From: Planctomycetota bacterium
Lineage (GTDB): Bacteria; Planctomycetota; Phycisphaerae; WQYP01
Length of the DNA: 7,479 bases
Direction: 5' to 3'
Assembly (NCBI GenBank): GCA_021826605.1
Contig: JAKAZF010000123.1
Span: 1 to 7,479, forward strand
Part shown: piece after piece, positions 1 to 4,911 of the stretch
Position numbering within the stretch: position 1 is the stretch's first letter
Layout: each line of letters starts with the position of its first letter
Made by a program: the position numbers and the translations under genes
Notes under the pieces: generated by a model
Told to the model about the DNA's origin: nothing
The model's database searches: none
The model's input: the letters and a program-made list of their open reading frames with translations, nothing else

Positions 1-2
1 TG

Positions 3-275
3 GTGGTTCTGGCGTGGCCGGTATTAAGTGTGACCGGCACGGAATTAACTTCGGAATTAAGTCCCATCAGTCAAGGTGCCGCCCAAGGTTTGAATAACGC
101 CGCCAATGCCGTGGGCACGGTGGCAGGAACATGTCTGGCGGGCTGGCTGGTGCACATCGCCGGCTACACGTGCATTCCAATCATGGCCTTGGTGGGGTTA
201 GCACTATCCATCGCAACGGATACATCGTTTCATCGCGCCAAGCCGGCAAGGGTCGCTACCAAGTGCGCTTGCTGA
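3..275 (+). CDS. MFS transporter, C-terminal fragment (5' end outside the window)
   Basis: The frame is already open at the left edge, so this is the end of a longer gene and the GTG at 3-5 is probably not its start. The stretch GAAQGLNNAANAVGTVAG, then LAGWLVHIAGY and IPIMALVGLALSIA, resembles the last two transmembrane helices (TM11 and TM12) of major facilitator superfamily permeases, which have a Gly/Ala-rich TM11 followed by a short loop and TM12. After about position 213 the translation turns polar and unfamiliar and ends at TGA 273-275. That tail is an out-of-frame reading of DNA that encodes a methyltransferase fragment in the next frame. The transporter was therefore cut in or just after TM12 and acquired about 20 foreign residues. 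It may still work if TM12 is intact, or it may be decaying. The substrate cannot be told. The family call is moderately sure; functionality is not. Confidence 0.55.
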   Translation: MVLAWPVLSVTGTELTSELSPISQGAAQGLNNAANAVGTVAGTCLAGWLVHIAGYTCIPIMALVGLALSIATDTSFHRAKPARVATKCAC

Positions 276-460
276 CCGCGCGTGAATGTGCTCGACTGCA
301 GGGTGCTCCGGACGATTTCAAAATTCCCGTGCCCTTGAATCAGGCCCTTTTCGGTTTCGGCGATGCGGTATGCGTTCCAGTCGTTGAGTGGATTACAAAA
401 TATTATCTGCGGCCCCTGCTCAATGCACGTGCTCCAAGGCCGGCGGAGGCAGCTGCTTGA
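212..460 (+). pseudogene. C5-cytosine DNA methyltransferase, C-terminal remnant
   Basis: This frame encodes RLLTARECARLQGAPDDF followed by NQALFGFGDAVCVPVVEWI. These match the C-terminal motifs IX and X of DNA (cytosine-5) methyltransferases: T-x-R-E-x-A-R-L-Q-G-x-P-D-D-F, and the G-[ND]-A-V-x-V-P-V block that helps form the S-adenosylmethionine site. GDAV in place of GNAV is, from memory, a recognised variant. Everything upstream is missing: the SAM-binding motif I, the catalytic Pro-Cys of motif IV and the target-recognition domain. The frame upstream of about position 212 is instead out-of-frame MFS transporter sequence. With roughly 80 residues left of a normal 300-400, it cannot be an active enzyme. 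The end at TGA 458-460 is probably the native C-terminus. It suggests that a restriction-modification or orphan methyltransferase locus was here and was deleted into. No intact copy is in the window. Confidence 0.75.
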
Positions 461-610
461 ATCCAACCGATATCATCACACCTCCTTATCGAAATGTCCA
501 CTGGGGAGCAGCAGCAATTCGTGTCAACGCTCGCTGATATTCTCAAACGGTACAACCGCCGCTTGGAGTCCGTGGAAACAGATATGTCCTTGAAAATAGA
601 AATTCAATGA
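457..610 (+). pseudogene. possible frameshifted remnant of a gene behind the methyltransferase
   Basis: A TTG at 457-459 overlaps the methyltransferase stop (TTGA) and lies 7 nt behind a good Shine-Dalgarno, GGAGG at 445-449. This is the arrangement of a translationally coupled gene, but the frame closes after only 26 codons (TGA 535-537). A second frame, from ATG 494 to TGA 608-610 (38 codons), overlaps it and contains the polar, helical-looking stretch LADILKRYNRRLESVE. A single indel between the two frames would restore one protein of about 50 residues or more. I do not recognise either piece. It could be the decayed partner gene of the methyltransferase or simply chance open frame. Confidence 0.25.
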
Positions 611-672
611 GCGGCAGGGGCAGGCTGAAATGCGGATGGTAACTGCGACTGGAGCGGAGCACGACACGGCAC

Positions 673-705
673 AAAAAAAAGCCGATCAGGATTTCTGATC
701 GGCTT
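673..705 (-). terminator. intrinsic terminator of the aldose epimerase gene
   Basis: There is a perfect 11-bp inverted repeat, AAGCCGATCAG (679-689) and CTGATCGGCTT (695-705), with a 5-nt loop. On the minus strand it is followed directly by eight T (673-680 read in reverse). It lies 34 bp behind the stop codon of the minus-strand epimerase gene, as expected for a Rho-independent terminator. On the plus strand there is no T-run after the hairpin, so it acts mainly in one direction. Confidence 0.93.
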
Positions 706-739
706 GAAGAGTTAATGTTTATTTGTCAGCAGGGCGTTA

Positions 740-1963
740 TTACATGGTGCTGAACTTGTAAACCGTCCGTTGAAAGAATATCTGGCCGGGATTTAAAACC
801 GTGGACGGGAAATGCGGCTGATTGGGTGAATCGGGATAGTGCTGGGTCTCCAGGGTGATTGCCCCATGGTATGGATAATGGCCGCCGATGCCTTTGATTT
901 TTCCGTTCAGATAGTTGCTGGTGTAAACTTGAATTCCCGGTTGCGTGGTGTAGCAGTCCAGTACCCGTCCGGTTTTGGGTTCCTGGATTCTTGCGGCGAA
1001 CGCAAGCTTGGTTTCATCCTGATTGTTCAGGCACCAGTTCACATCATAACCGTAGGGAACTTCATCAAAGGCGATGTTGGATGTTCCATGGTAAGCGGGT
1101 TTCAACCGCGTGGATAACTGCACGGGCTTGCGGAAGTCATAGGGGGTCCCGGCCACCGGTGCGATTTTTCCGGTTGGGATTAACAGGTTGTTGGTCGGCG
1201 TATAATGATCAGCATTAATGGTGACAACATGATCCAGAATGCGGGTGCCGGGCTTATTCAAATTGAAGTAGGCATGATTGCACATATTGATAACCGTTGG
1301 TGCATCCGCATTGGCGCGGAAGTGAACGTGCAATTCATTTTTTTCATTGAGTGTGTACGTGGCCGCGACTTCCAGATCGCCGGGGAATCCATTTTCCATC
1401 GCCGGGCTGAAAAGATTAAAGCGCACGCCCGGTGCACCGAGTTCCGTGACTTCCGTGGCCGTCCACACTTTCTGATCCCATGAATGCGGGCCGCCGTGGA
1501 GTGTGTTGGGATACGGGGTATCGTTAATCGGCAGGTGATAGGTTTTGCCGTTGAGGGTGAATTTGCCATTGGCGATGCGGTTGGCATAACGGCCGATGGT
1601 GGCACCGAAGTAGGGGTCCATGGCGTGGTGTGTGGCGTAAGACGCCAGATTATCAAAACCGAGGATCACATCACCCGGCGTGCCGTTGCGGTCTGCGGCT
1701 TGAATGCGCTGCAGACGGGCACCGTAGGTAATTAATTGCACAATCATTCCATTGGAATTGGTCAGCGTATACTGGTAGACCTTTTGGCCGTCGGGCAGCG
1801 TGCCGAAAAGTGCTTTGTACATGGCACTTTTCTTTGGCAGGCTGCTGACATCCGTTCCGGACATGCTCTTACAGCCGGTTACTGCCCAGGCTGCGGCGAC
1901 GCCGGAGGCGGCCAGAAAGGTTCTGCGGGAGAGTTTCCGTACACTGTTGGGTTGCTGTGGCAT
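740..1963 (-). CDS. galM: aldose 1-epimerase (mutarotase), Tat-exported lipoprotein
   Basis: The product interconverts alpha and beta anomers of aldoses such as galactose and glucose. Its 407 residues comprise a roughly 50-residue export region and a full GalM domain. Family hallmarks are GRYANRI (124-130), NTLHGG with His156, NHAYFNL with His230, GYD with Asp307 and LETQHYPDSPN with Glu372. His156, His230, Asp307 and Glu372 line up with the substrate-binding and acid/base residues of characterised GalM (His96, His170, Asp243 and Glu304 in Lactococcus). The usual YDHNW reads YDVNW here. The N-terminus carries a twin-arginine motif, SRRTFLAAS (12-20), a hydrophobic stretch and a lipobox VTGC with Cys31. 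It should therefore be exported folded by Tat and anchored by lipidation, acting outside the cytoplasm, whereas classical GalM is cytosolic. The ATG has a GGAGG 9 nt upstream. A promoter and a perfect terminator frame the gene as a single-gene unit. Confidence 0.93.
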   Translation of the reverse strand: MPQQPNSVRKLSRRTFLAASGVAAAWAVTGCKSMSGTDVSSLPKKSAMYKALFGTLPDGQKVYQYTLTNSNGMIVQLITYGARLQRIQAADRNGTPGDVILGFDNLASYATHHAMDPYFGATIGRYANRIANGKFTLNGKTYHLPINDTPYPNTLHGGPHSWDQKVWTATEVTELGAPGVRFNLFSPAMENGFPGDLEVAATYTLNEKNELHVHFRANADAPTVINMCNHAYFNLNKPGTRILDHVVTINADHYTPTNNLLIPTGKIAPVAGTPYDFRKPVQLSTRLKPAYHGTSNIAFDEVPYGYDVNWCLNNQDETKLAFAARIQEPKTGRVLDCYTTQPGIQVYTSNYLNGKIKGIGGHYPYHGAITLETQHYPDSPNQPHFPSTVLNPGQIFFQRTVYKFSTM

Positions 1964-1972
1964 CGGTTGATA

Positions 1973-1977
1973 CCTCC
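1973..1977 (-). promoter_or_regulatory. Shine-Dalgarno of galM
   Basis: On the minus strand GGAGG sits 9 nt before the ATG at 1963-1961. It fixes the start so that the Tat motif and lipobox fall at residues 12-31. Confidence 0.8.
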
Positions 1978-2010
1978 GTATATGACACTAAACAAAAACC
2001 AATGCAGGGA

Positions 2011-2039
2011 AATATATGCCGTGGATTGAAATTCAGCAA
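2011..2039 (-). promoter_or_regulatory. putative sigma-70 promoter of galM
   Basis: On the minus strand TTGCTG (2039-2034) and TATATT (2016-2011) are separated by exactly 17 nt. The -10 matches the consensus at five of six bases and the -35 at three of six. The start site would fall near 2004, giving a leader of about 40 nt that includes the GGAGG. It is plausible from position and spacing only. Confidence 0.4.
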
Positions 2040-2165
2040 GCCTGCAATAACTCGAACCACGATTTTCTGTTTGCTGCGATCGATTCGGCCATCTGCGGCA
2101 GGCGGGTTCCGGGGGGCGACGGTGCCGGGCGGTTCGGCCTCCGTGTGCCGCAACTGCGGCAGGCA

Positions 2166-2193
2166 TTTACAGCGGGACTGGTTTTGTTATAAT
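2166..2193 (+). promoter_or_regulatory. promoter of tRNA-Gly
   Basis: TTTACA (2166-2171) and a perfect TATAAT (2188-2193) are spaced by 16 nt. The -10 box ends 14 nt before the mature tRNA, so transcription would begin about 8 nt upstream of it. This is the best-matching sigma-70-type promoter in the window, as expected for a stable RNA gene. Confidence 0.8.
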
Positions 2194-2207
2194 TCCTAAC
2201 TCGATAC

Positions 2208-2279
2208 GCGGGCGTAGCTCAGTGGTAGAGCGTCACGTTGCCAACGTGAATGTCGAGGGTTCAAATCCCTTCGCCCGCT
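2208..2279 (+). tRNA. tRNA-Gly (anticodon GCC)
   Basis: The full cloverleaf can be folded by eye. The acceptor stem is GCGGGCG (2208-2214) with CGCCCGC (2272-2278). The D stem is GCTC/GAGC with loop AGTGGTA, and the anticodon stem is TCACG/CGTGA with loop TTGCCAA, so the anticodon is GCC at 2240-2242. The T stem is GAGGG/CCCTT (one G-U pair) around TTCAAAT. The discriminator base is T2279. No CCA is encoded; the sequence continues with a T-run, so the 3' end must be added by tRNA nucleotidyltransferase. It reads GGC and GGU codons. It stands alone with its own promoter. A T-run follows but I see no separate terminator hairpin. Confidence 0.97.
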
Positions 2280-2411
2280 TTTTCAAGCATTTACAATTGT
2301 TTTTCCCTGCGGCAGGGCGTTACCAGAGGACTATAAACTCACCGTCGCCGGGCGGGTTTGCCAAGCTTTTCAGCCGGCGGAAATGGGGTCCGAGGCTTAA
2401 GTGCAAAGATT

Positions 2412-3572
2412 TCATGTTCCCAATTGCCGTGCGGCAGCCAAAAATTGGTCATAATTTTGACGCATTTCACGCATGGAGTCGCCGGCGAATTTCTCCACCA
2501 TGGAACGGGCGATCTCAAAAGCAATTACGTTTTCCACTACCACAGCGGCAGCGGGAACGGCGCAGACATCGCTGCGTTCATAATCCGCTTTGCCCGCTTG
2601 TTTGTTGTTGAGATCCACGCTGGGCATGGGCTTCTTCAACAGCGTACTGATCGGTTTCATGGCCGCCCGCACCACTATTGCTTGTCCATTGGTCATGCCG
2701 CCTTCCAGGCCGCCGGCGTTGTTGGTGGGGCGGTTGAACCCCAGTTTTGGCGTATCACGCAATGCCGGATCATACTCTATCGGATCATGCACTTCCGACC
2801 CGGGCAGTTCGGCGGCTTTAAAGCCCATGCCGATTTCCACACCCTTAATGGCTTGTATGCCCATAACTTCAGCGGCAATTCGGCTGTCGAGTTTCCAATC
2901 CCATTGAGCGCAGCTGCCCAAGCCTATCGGGCATCCAATCACACGGGTTTCAACGATTCCGCCCAAGGTATCGCCTTGAATTTTCGCAGTTTTGATTTGC
3001 TCAATCATGGCGGCTGAGGCGATGGCATCCGGGCAATATACTTCGCTAAGGGCCAGTTGCTGTCGCAAGTGGTCCAGGGGAGCATCCGCGGCGACGGTGG
3101 CTTTAGCGGGACCAATCTGCACCACAAACCCAATAACCTCAATGCCAAATTGCCGCAGCAGACAGCGGGCTATGGCACCTACGGCCACACGATTCGCGGT
3201 TTCGCGGGCACTGGCGCGCTCCAGGGTTTCCCGGCAATCAGTGGTAAGCCATTTGGTGGCGCCGGCCAGATCCGCGTGGCCGGGCCGCGGTTTGACTAAT
3301 GCCGGTGCTTCATCAAGTCGGCTGTCTTTGTTGGGTATTTCCACCACTAACGGTGACCCAATGGTCTTACCTCGGCGAAATCCGGTGCGGAAATTGACCG
3401 CATCGGTTTCGATGCGTTGCCGGCCGCCCCGGCCATAGCCGCCCTGCCGACGGCGTAATTCGGCGTTGATAAATTCAATATCGAGATCCAATCCAGCCGG
3501 CAGGCCTTCAATAATGCTCACCAGAGCCGGACCGTGTGATTCACCCGCTGTACGATAAGTTAATGTTGCCAT
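2412..3572 (-). CDS. aroC: chorismate synthase
   Basis: The product catalyses the last shikimate-pathway step, converting 5-enolpyruvylshikimate-3-phosphate to chorismate, with reduced FMN as cofactor in the cytoplasm. The 386 residues fit the family size. Signatures are TAGESHGP at residues 8-15 (first family motif, with His13), RPGHADLAGATKW (96-108), RASARETANRVAVG (119-132), GVEIGMGF (244-251), NNAGGLEGGMTNG (284-296), KPIST (306-310) and RSDVCAVPAAAV (333-344) near the C-terminus. The chain is complete and shows no missing hallmark. The start MATLTYRTAGESHG matches the expected N-terminus exactly, although no purine-rich Shine-Dalgarno precedes it (the upstream minus-strand sequence reads CCCCACCT). 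The gene stands alone, divergent from mraZ and convergent with the tRNA. No clear intrinsic terminator is visible in the 130 bp behind it. Confidence 0.97.
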   Translation of the reverse strand: MATLTYRTAGESHGPALVSIIEGLPAGLDLDIEFINAELRRRQGGYGRGGRQRIETDAVNFRTGFRRGKTIGSPLVVEIPNKDSRLDEAPALVKPRPGHADLAGATKWLTTDCRETLERASARETANRVAVGAIARCLLRQFGIEVIGFVVQIGPAKATVAADAPLDHLRQQLALSEVYCPDAIASAAMIEQIKTAKIQGDTLGGIVETRVIGCPIGLGSCAQWDWKLDSRIAAEVMGIQAIKGVEIGMGFKAAELPGSEVHDPIEYDPALRDTPKLGFNRPTNNAGGLEGGMTNGQAIVVRAAMKPISTLLKKPMPSVDLNNKQAGKADYERSDVCAVPAAAVVVENVIAFEIARSMVEKFAGDSMREMRQNYDQFLAAARQLGT

Positions 3573-3667
3573 AGGTGGGGAATTGTAACGTTTGTCCGTC
3601 CGTGCGGCTAATGGTTTTGAAATTTGCGCCGGGCGATTATTTTCTGTACAACCACAACGGGATTGAA

Positions 3668-3694
3668 CTGCGGATACCGCGGATAACGCGGATA
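3668..3694. repeat. three tandem 9-bp repeats
   Basis: CTGCGGATA, CCGCGGATA and ACGCGGATA lie head to tail without spacing. Read on the minus strand the unit is TATCCGCG plus one variable base. Only the first two positions of each unit vary. It may be a short intergenic repeat or a phased protein-binding array. Confidence 0.85.
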
Positions 3695-3880
3695 CGATGA
3701 GATTGGTTTAGGGTCGTTGTGATATTGGCGGCGGAAAAAAGGGGTTTTAAGAGTGGGGAAATGTGGAGGAAGAGGAAAAAATATTTTGGTAAGTAAAAAA
3801 TTATCTAGCACCTACTAATGGGGTCCTATGAAGGGTTTCTTCTATATATTGTGTTCCACGAATTTTTGTTTTTCATTTTA

Positions 3881-3895
3881 TCCCATATTTTCCCT
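3881..3895 (-). promoter_or_regulatory. possible MraZ-type operator
   Basis: On the minus strand TGGGA (3885-3881) and AGGGA (3895-3891) lie exactly 10 bp apart, with 5-nt spacing between them. A further TGGGA is at 3926-3922, inside the promoter spacer and one base off the 10-bp phase. MraZ of E. coli binds direct TGGGN repeats separated by 5 nt upstream of its own operon. The spacing matches but the strand is opposite, and only two perfectly phased copies are seen. A similar pair on the plus strand, TGGGG (3754-3758) and TGGAG (3764-3768), lies much further upstream. Confidence 0.25.
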
Positions 3896-3914
3896 CAATG
3901 TGGAGCAAAAAGTA

Positions 3915-3942
3915 TTGACTTTCCCACAAGTTTTTGTATCCT
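3915..3942 (+). promoter_or_regulatory. putative promoter of mraZ and the dcw cluster
   Basis: TTGACT (3915-3920, five of six consensus bases) and TATCCT (3937-3942, four of six) are spaced by 16 nt in an AT-rich setting. Transcription would start near 3950, leaving a leader of about 50 nt before the mraZ ATG. Confidence 0.6.
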
Positions 3943-3998
3943 GTGAACCGATGAAGAGAACAGCAGAATTTCACTGTGTTTGAAGGTTGGAAGCTTGG

Positions 3999-4481
3999 AT
4001 GTATCTGGTTGGGTCATACGAGCACGTGATCGACGCCAAGAATCGCTTGGCAATTCCTTCCGCACATCGGCAGGAAGTGCCGGAATCCCCATCGGGAAAA
4101 AAGCGGTTCTATGCTCGACCGGTGCAAATGGCCGAACCAAATGGTGAAAAGCGACGATTTGTTGAACTGATTCCGGAACCGGTTTTTTTATCCCTCGCGG
4201 AGAAGGAAAAAAAAGAGGATAGCCTGGAGATGGCCGTTGAAGAACAGGATCGTCAGTTAAGCCTGTTTGCAGGCGTCAAGATTCTGGAAATTGATGAACA
4301 GGGCCGCGTTGTGATGCCGGATGATTTTCTGGATCGCCCCGAAAAAAAGGCCAGCCGATTCGCGATCAATATTCTGGGAAGAGATGTAATACTTGCGGGG
4401 GTTGGTTCCCGCATACAGGTTTGGAATGCTGAAGAATATCATCGCCGTTTTGATGGAGCCGGCAGAGTCCGGGCGGTGTAA
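3999..4481 (+). CDS. mraZ: MraZ, transcriptional regulator of the dcw cluster
   Basis: MraZ is a DNA-binding protein of the AbrB/MraZ fold that forms rings and represses its own dcw operon in E. coli. Both half-domains can be seen in the 160 residues. The first is YEHVIDAKNRLAIP (7-20), matching the usual EYxHxLDxKGRLxIP with Asn in place of Gly. The second is EIDEQGRVVMP (97-107), with its intact D-x-x-G-R motif. The C-terminal WNAEEYHRRF (142-151) corresponds to the usual IEIW-x-x-E-x-W/Y ending. It is slightly longer than typical (about 140-155), mostly from a charged Lys/Glu-rich linker at about residues 65-85. I chose ATG 3999, because MYLVGSYEH fits the family start and GGAAG lies 5 nt upstream. 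An in-frame TTG at 3987 would add four residues but has no properly spaced ribosome-binding site. It is the first gene of the cluster and may self-regulate. Confidence 0.93.
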   Translation: MYLVGSYEHVIDAKNRLAIPSAHRQEVPESPSGKKRFYARPVQMAEPNGEKRRFVELIPEPVFLSLAEKEKKEDSLEMAVEEQDRQLSLFAGVKILEIDEQGRVVMPDDFLDRPEKKASRFAINILGRDVILAGVGSRIQVWNAEEYHRRFDGAGRVRAV

Positions 4482-4572
4482 AAAATACAATCAGGAGCGC
4501 ATCGCGCAGCCAGGGACGGCCGCGAAGATAAAGCTCCCCACGCAAGGATGCGTGCGTATCTAAGGCTTCTGC

Positions 4573-4590
4573 TGTCGCAGGGACGTGACA
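4573..4590 (+). repeat. leader hairpin 1
   Basis: TGTCGC (4573-4578) pairs with GTGACA (4585-4590) as six base pairs including one G-U, closing a loop AGGGAC. The heptamer CAGGGAC (4578-4584) is exactly complementary to GTCCCTG (4811-4817) in the 3' arm of the downstream terminator. A second CAGGGAC lies at 4511-4517. Confidence 0.45.
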
Positions 4591-4618
4591 AAAAAAAGAA
4601 GCTGACACAGGGCGAATA

Positions 4619-4656
4619 GCGGTACAGGCACTTCATGGAAGAAATGCCTGTACCGC
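4619..4656 (+). repeat. perfect 12-bp inverted repeat (leader hairpin 2)
   Basis: GCGGTACAGGCA (4619-4630) and TGCCTGTACCGC (4645-4656) are perfect reverse complements around a 14-nt loop. The loop contains CTTC-ATG-GAAG, which can extend the hairpin. No T-run follows, so it is not a classical terminator. It could be an RNA structure or a protein-binding dyad. Confidence 0.85.
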
Positions 4657-4682
4657 CGCCCCGAAACAATGGCCAAGTGCTG

Positions 4683-4701
4683 ACTGAACAGGACGTTCAG
4701 T
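4683..4701 (+). repeat. perfect 7-bp inverted repeat (leader hairpin 3)
   Basis: ACTGAAC (4683-4689) and GTTCAGT (4695-4701) flank the 5-nt loop AGGAC. The sequence continues with TTCC and not a T-run. It is either a third hairpin of the leader or an operator-like dyad. Confidence 0.7.
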
Positions 4702-4784
4702 TTCCGCTCGCCACGAACTCAAAGGACTGAGGCTTTGGCGCCGCTGGTCTTCACGGATGAACATGATCGAGCCATGGAAGGCAT

Positions 4785-4826
4785 GGCGGGGACACGTACC
4801 GGCCAGTCGTGTCCCTGTCTTTTTTT
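4785..4826 (+). terminator. intrinsic terminator or attenuator upstream of rsmH
   Basis: GGGACACG (4789-4796) and CGTGTCCC (4808-4815) form a perfect 8-bp core around an 11-nt loop. The stem continues to 12 bp (4785-4796 with 4808-4819) with two G-U pairs, and is followed without a gap by seven T (4820-4826) and then GAATTTTT. This is a textbook Rho-independent terminator on the coding strand. It sits 304 bp behind the mraZ stop and 85 bp before the rsmH ATG. It could end most mraZ transcripts, or act as a switchable attenuator. Confidence 0.88.
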
Positions 4827-4911
4827 GAATTTTTACGCCGGGGCATGGCCGTTCCACGTCCCGGCTGCAAGGTTATCGGCTTTGGGTCTGCGGCGTAAGC
4901 CGTTGCTGCAC

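Larger units (their letters stand above)
2093..2316 (+). repeat. short repeated motifs around tRNA-Gly
   Basis: CTGCGGCAGGC occurs at 2093-2103 and 2154-2164. Its first ten bases recur at 2307-2316, downstream of the tRNA, where they form part of a near-palindrome, CCCTGC-G-GCAGGG (2305-2317). A second motif, GCATTTACA, occurs at 2163-2171 (overlapping the tRNA -35 box) and again at 2287-2295 behind the tRNA. The copies flank the tRNA but in a different order on each side. They may be remnants of a local duplication or of an insertion at the tRNA, or chance. Confidence 0.4.
3573..3998. other. divergent intergenic region between aroC and mraZ
   Basis: This 426-bp stretch contains no credible gene. 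From left to right it holds the aroC upstream region without a convincing promoter, a triple 9-bp repeat (3668-3694), a purine-rich stretch lacking any C (3733-3804), AT-rich DNA with two phased TCCC motifs (3881-3895), and the mraZ promoter (3915-3942). A 67-codon frame on the minus strand at 3608-3811 is built from the repeat and purine tract, has no family resemblance and is treated as chance. Confidence 0.7.
4482..4911 (+). other. structured leader between mraZ and rsmH
   Basis: In most genomes mraZ and rsmH are nearly adjacent, but here 430 nt separate the mraZ stop from the RsmH homology. The gap contains an imperfect small hairpin (4573-4590), a perfect 12-bp inverted repeat (4619-4656), a perfect 7-bp inverted repeat (4683-4701), a strong intrinsic terminator (4785-4826), and a 4-bp hairpin with a GTAA tetraloop (4891-4902) ending 9 nt before the rsmH ATG. 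A 23-codon frame starting at ATG 4548 ends with TAG at 4617-4619, exactly at the base of the 12-bp hairpin. I see no protein family in any frame. No convincing promoter lies between the terminator and rsmH. I read this as a regulatory leader that could control how much mraZ transcript continues into the operon; that function is inference. Confidence 0.6.

Noticed and set aside
2305..2390. Terminator for aroC or the tRNA (CCCTGCGGCAGGG near-palindrome and a GAAA-loop hairpin at about 2365-2383)
   Set aside because: Neither is followed by a T-run on the relevant strand, and the second has a bulge. Not supported as intrinsic terminators.
2358..3017. 219-codon plus-strand frame opposite aroC
   Set aside because: It is antisense to an unambiguous chorismate synthase, and its composition is that of the complementary strand only.
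3608..3811. 67-codon minus-strand frame between aroC and mraZ
   Set aside because: Its translation is made of the 9-bp repeat (YPRYPRYP) and the reverse of the purine tract. No ribosome-binding site or family match.
4590..4656. Programmed -1 frameshift: A-AAA-AAG slippery heptamer (4592-4598) followed by a hairpin
   Set aside because: The hairpin starts about 20 nt downstream, too far for the usual 5-9 nt. The mraZ frame already stops at 4481, and the -1 frame stops at 4685-4687 without joining rsmH.
4683..4701. LexA-like box (GAAC...GTTC)
   Set aside because: The dyad spacing is 5 nt, whereas the Gram-positive-type LexA box has 4. There is no promoter next to it and neighbouring genes are not SOS genes.
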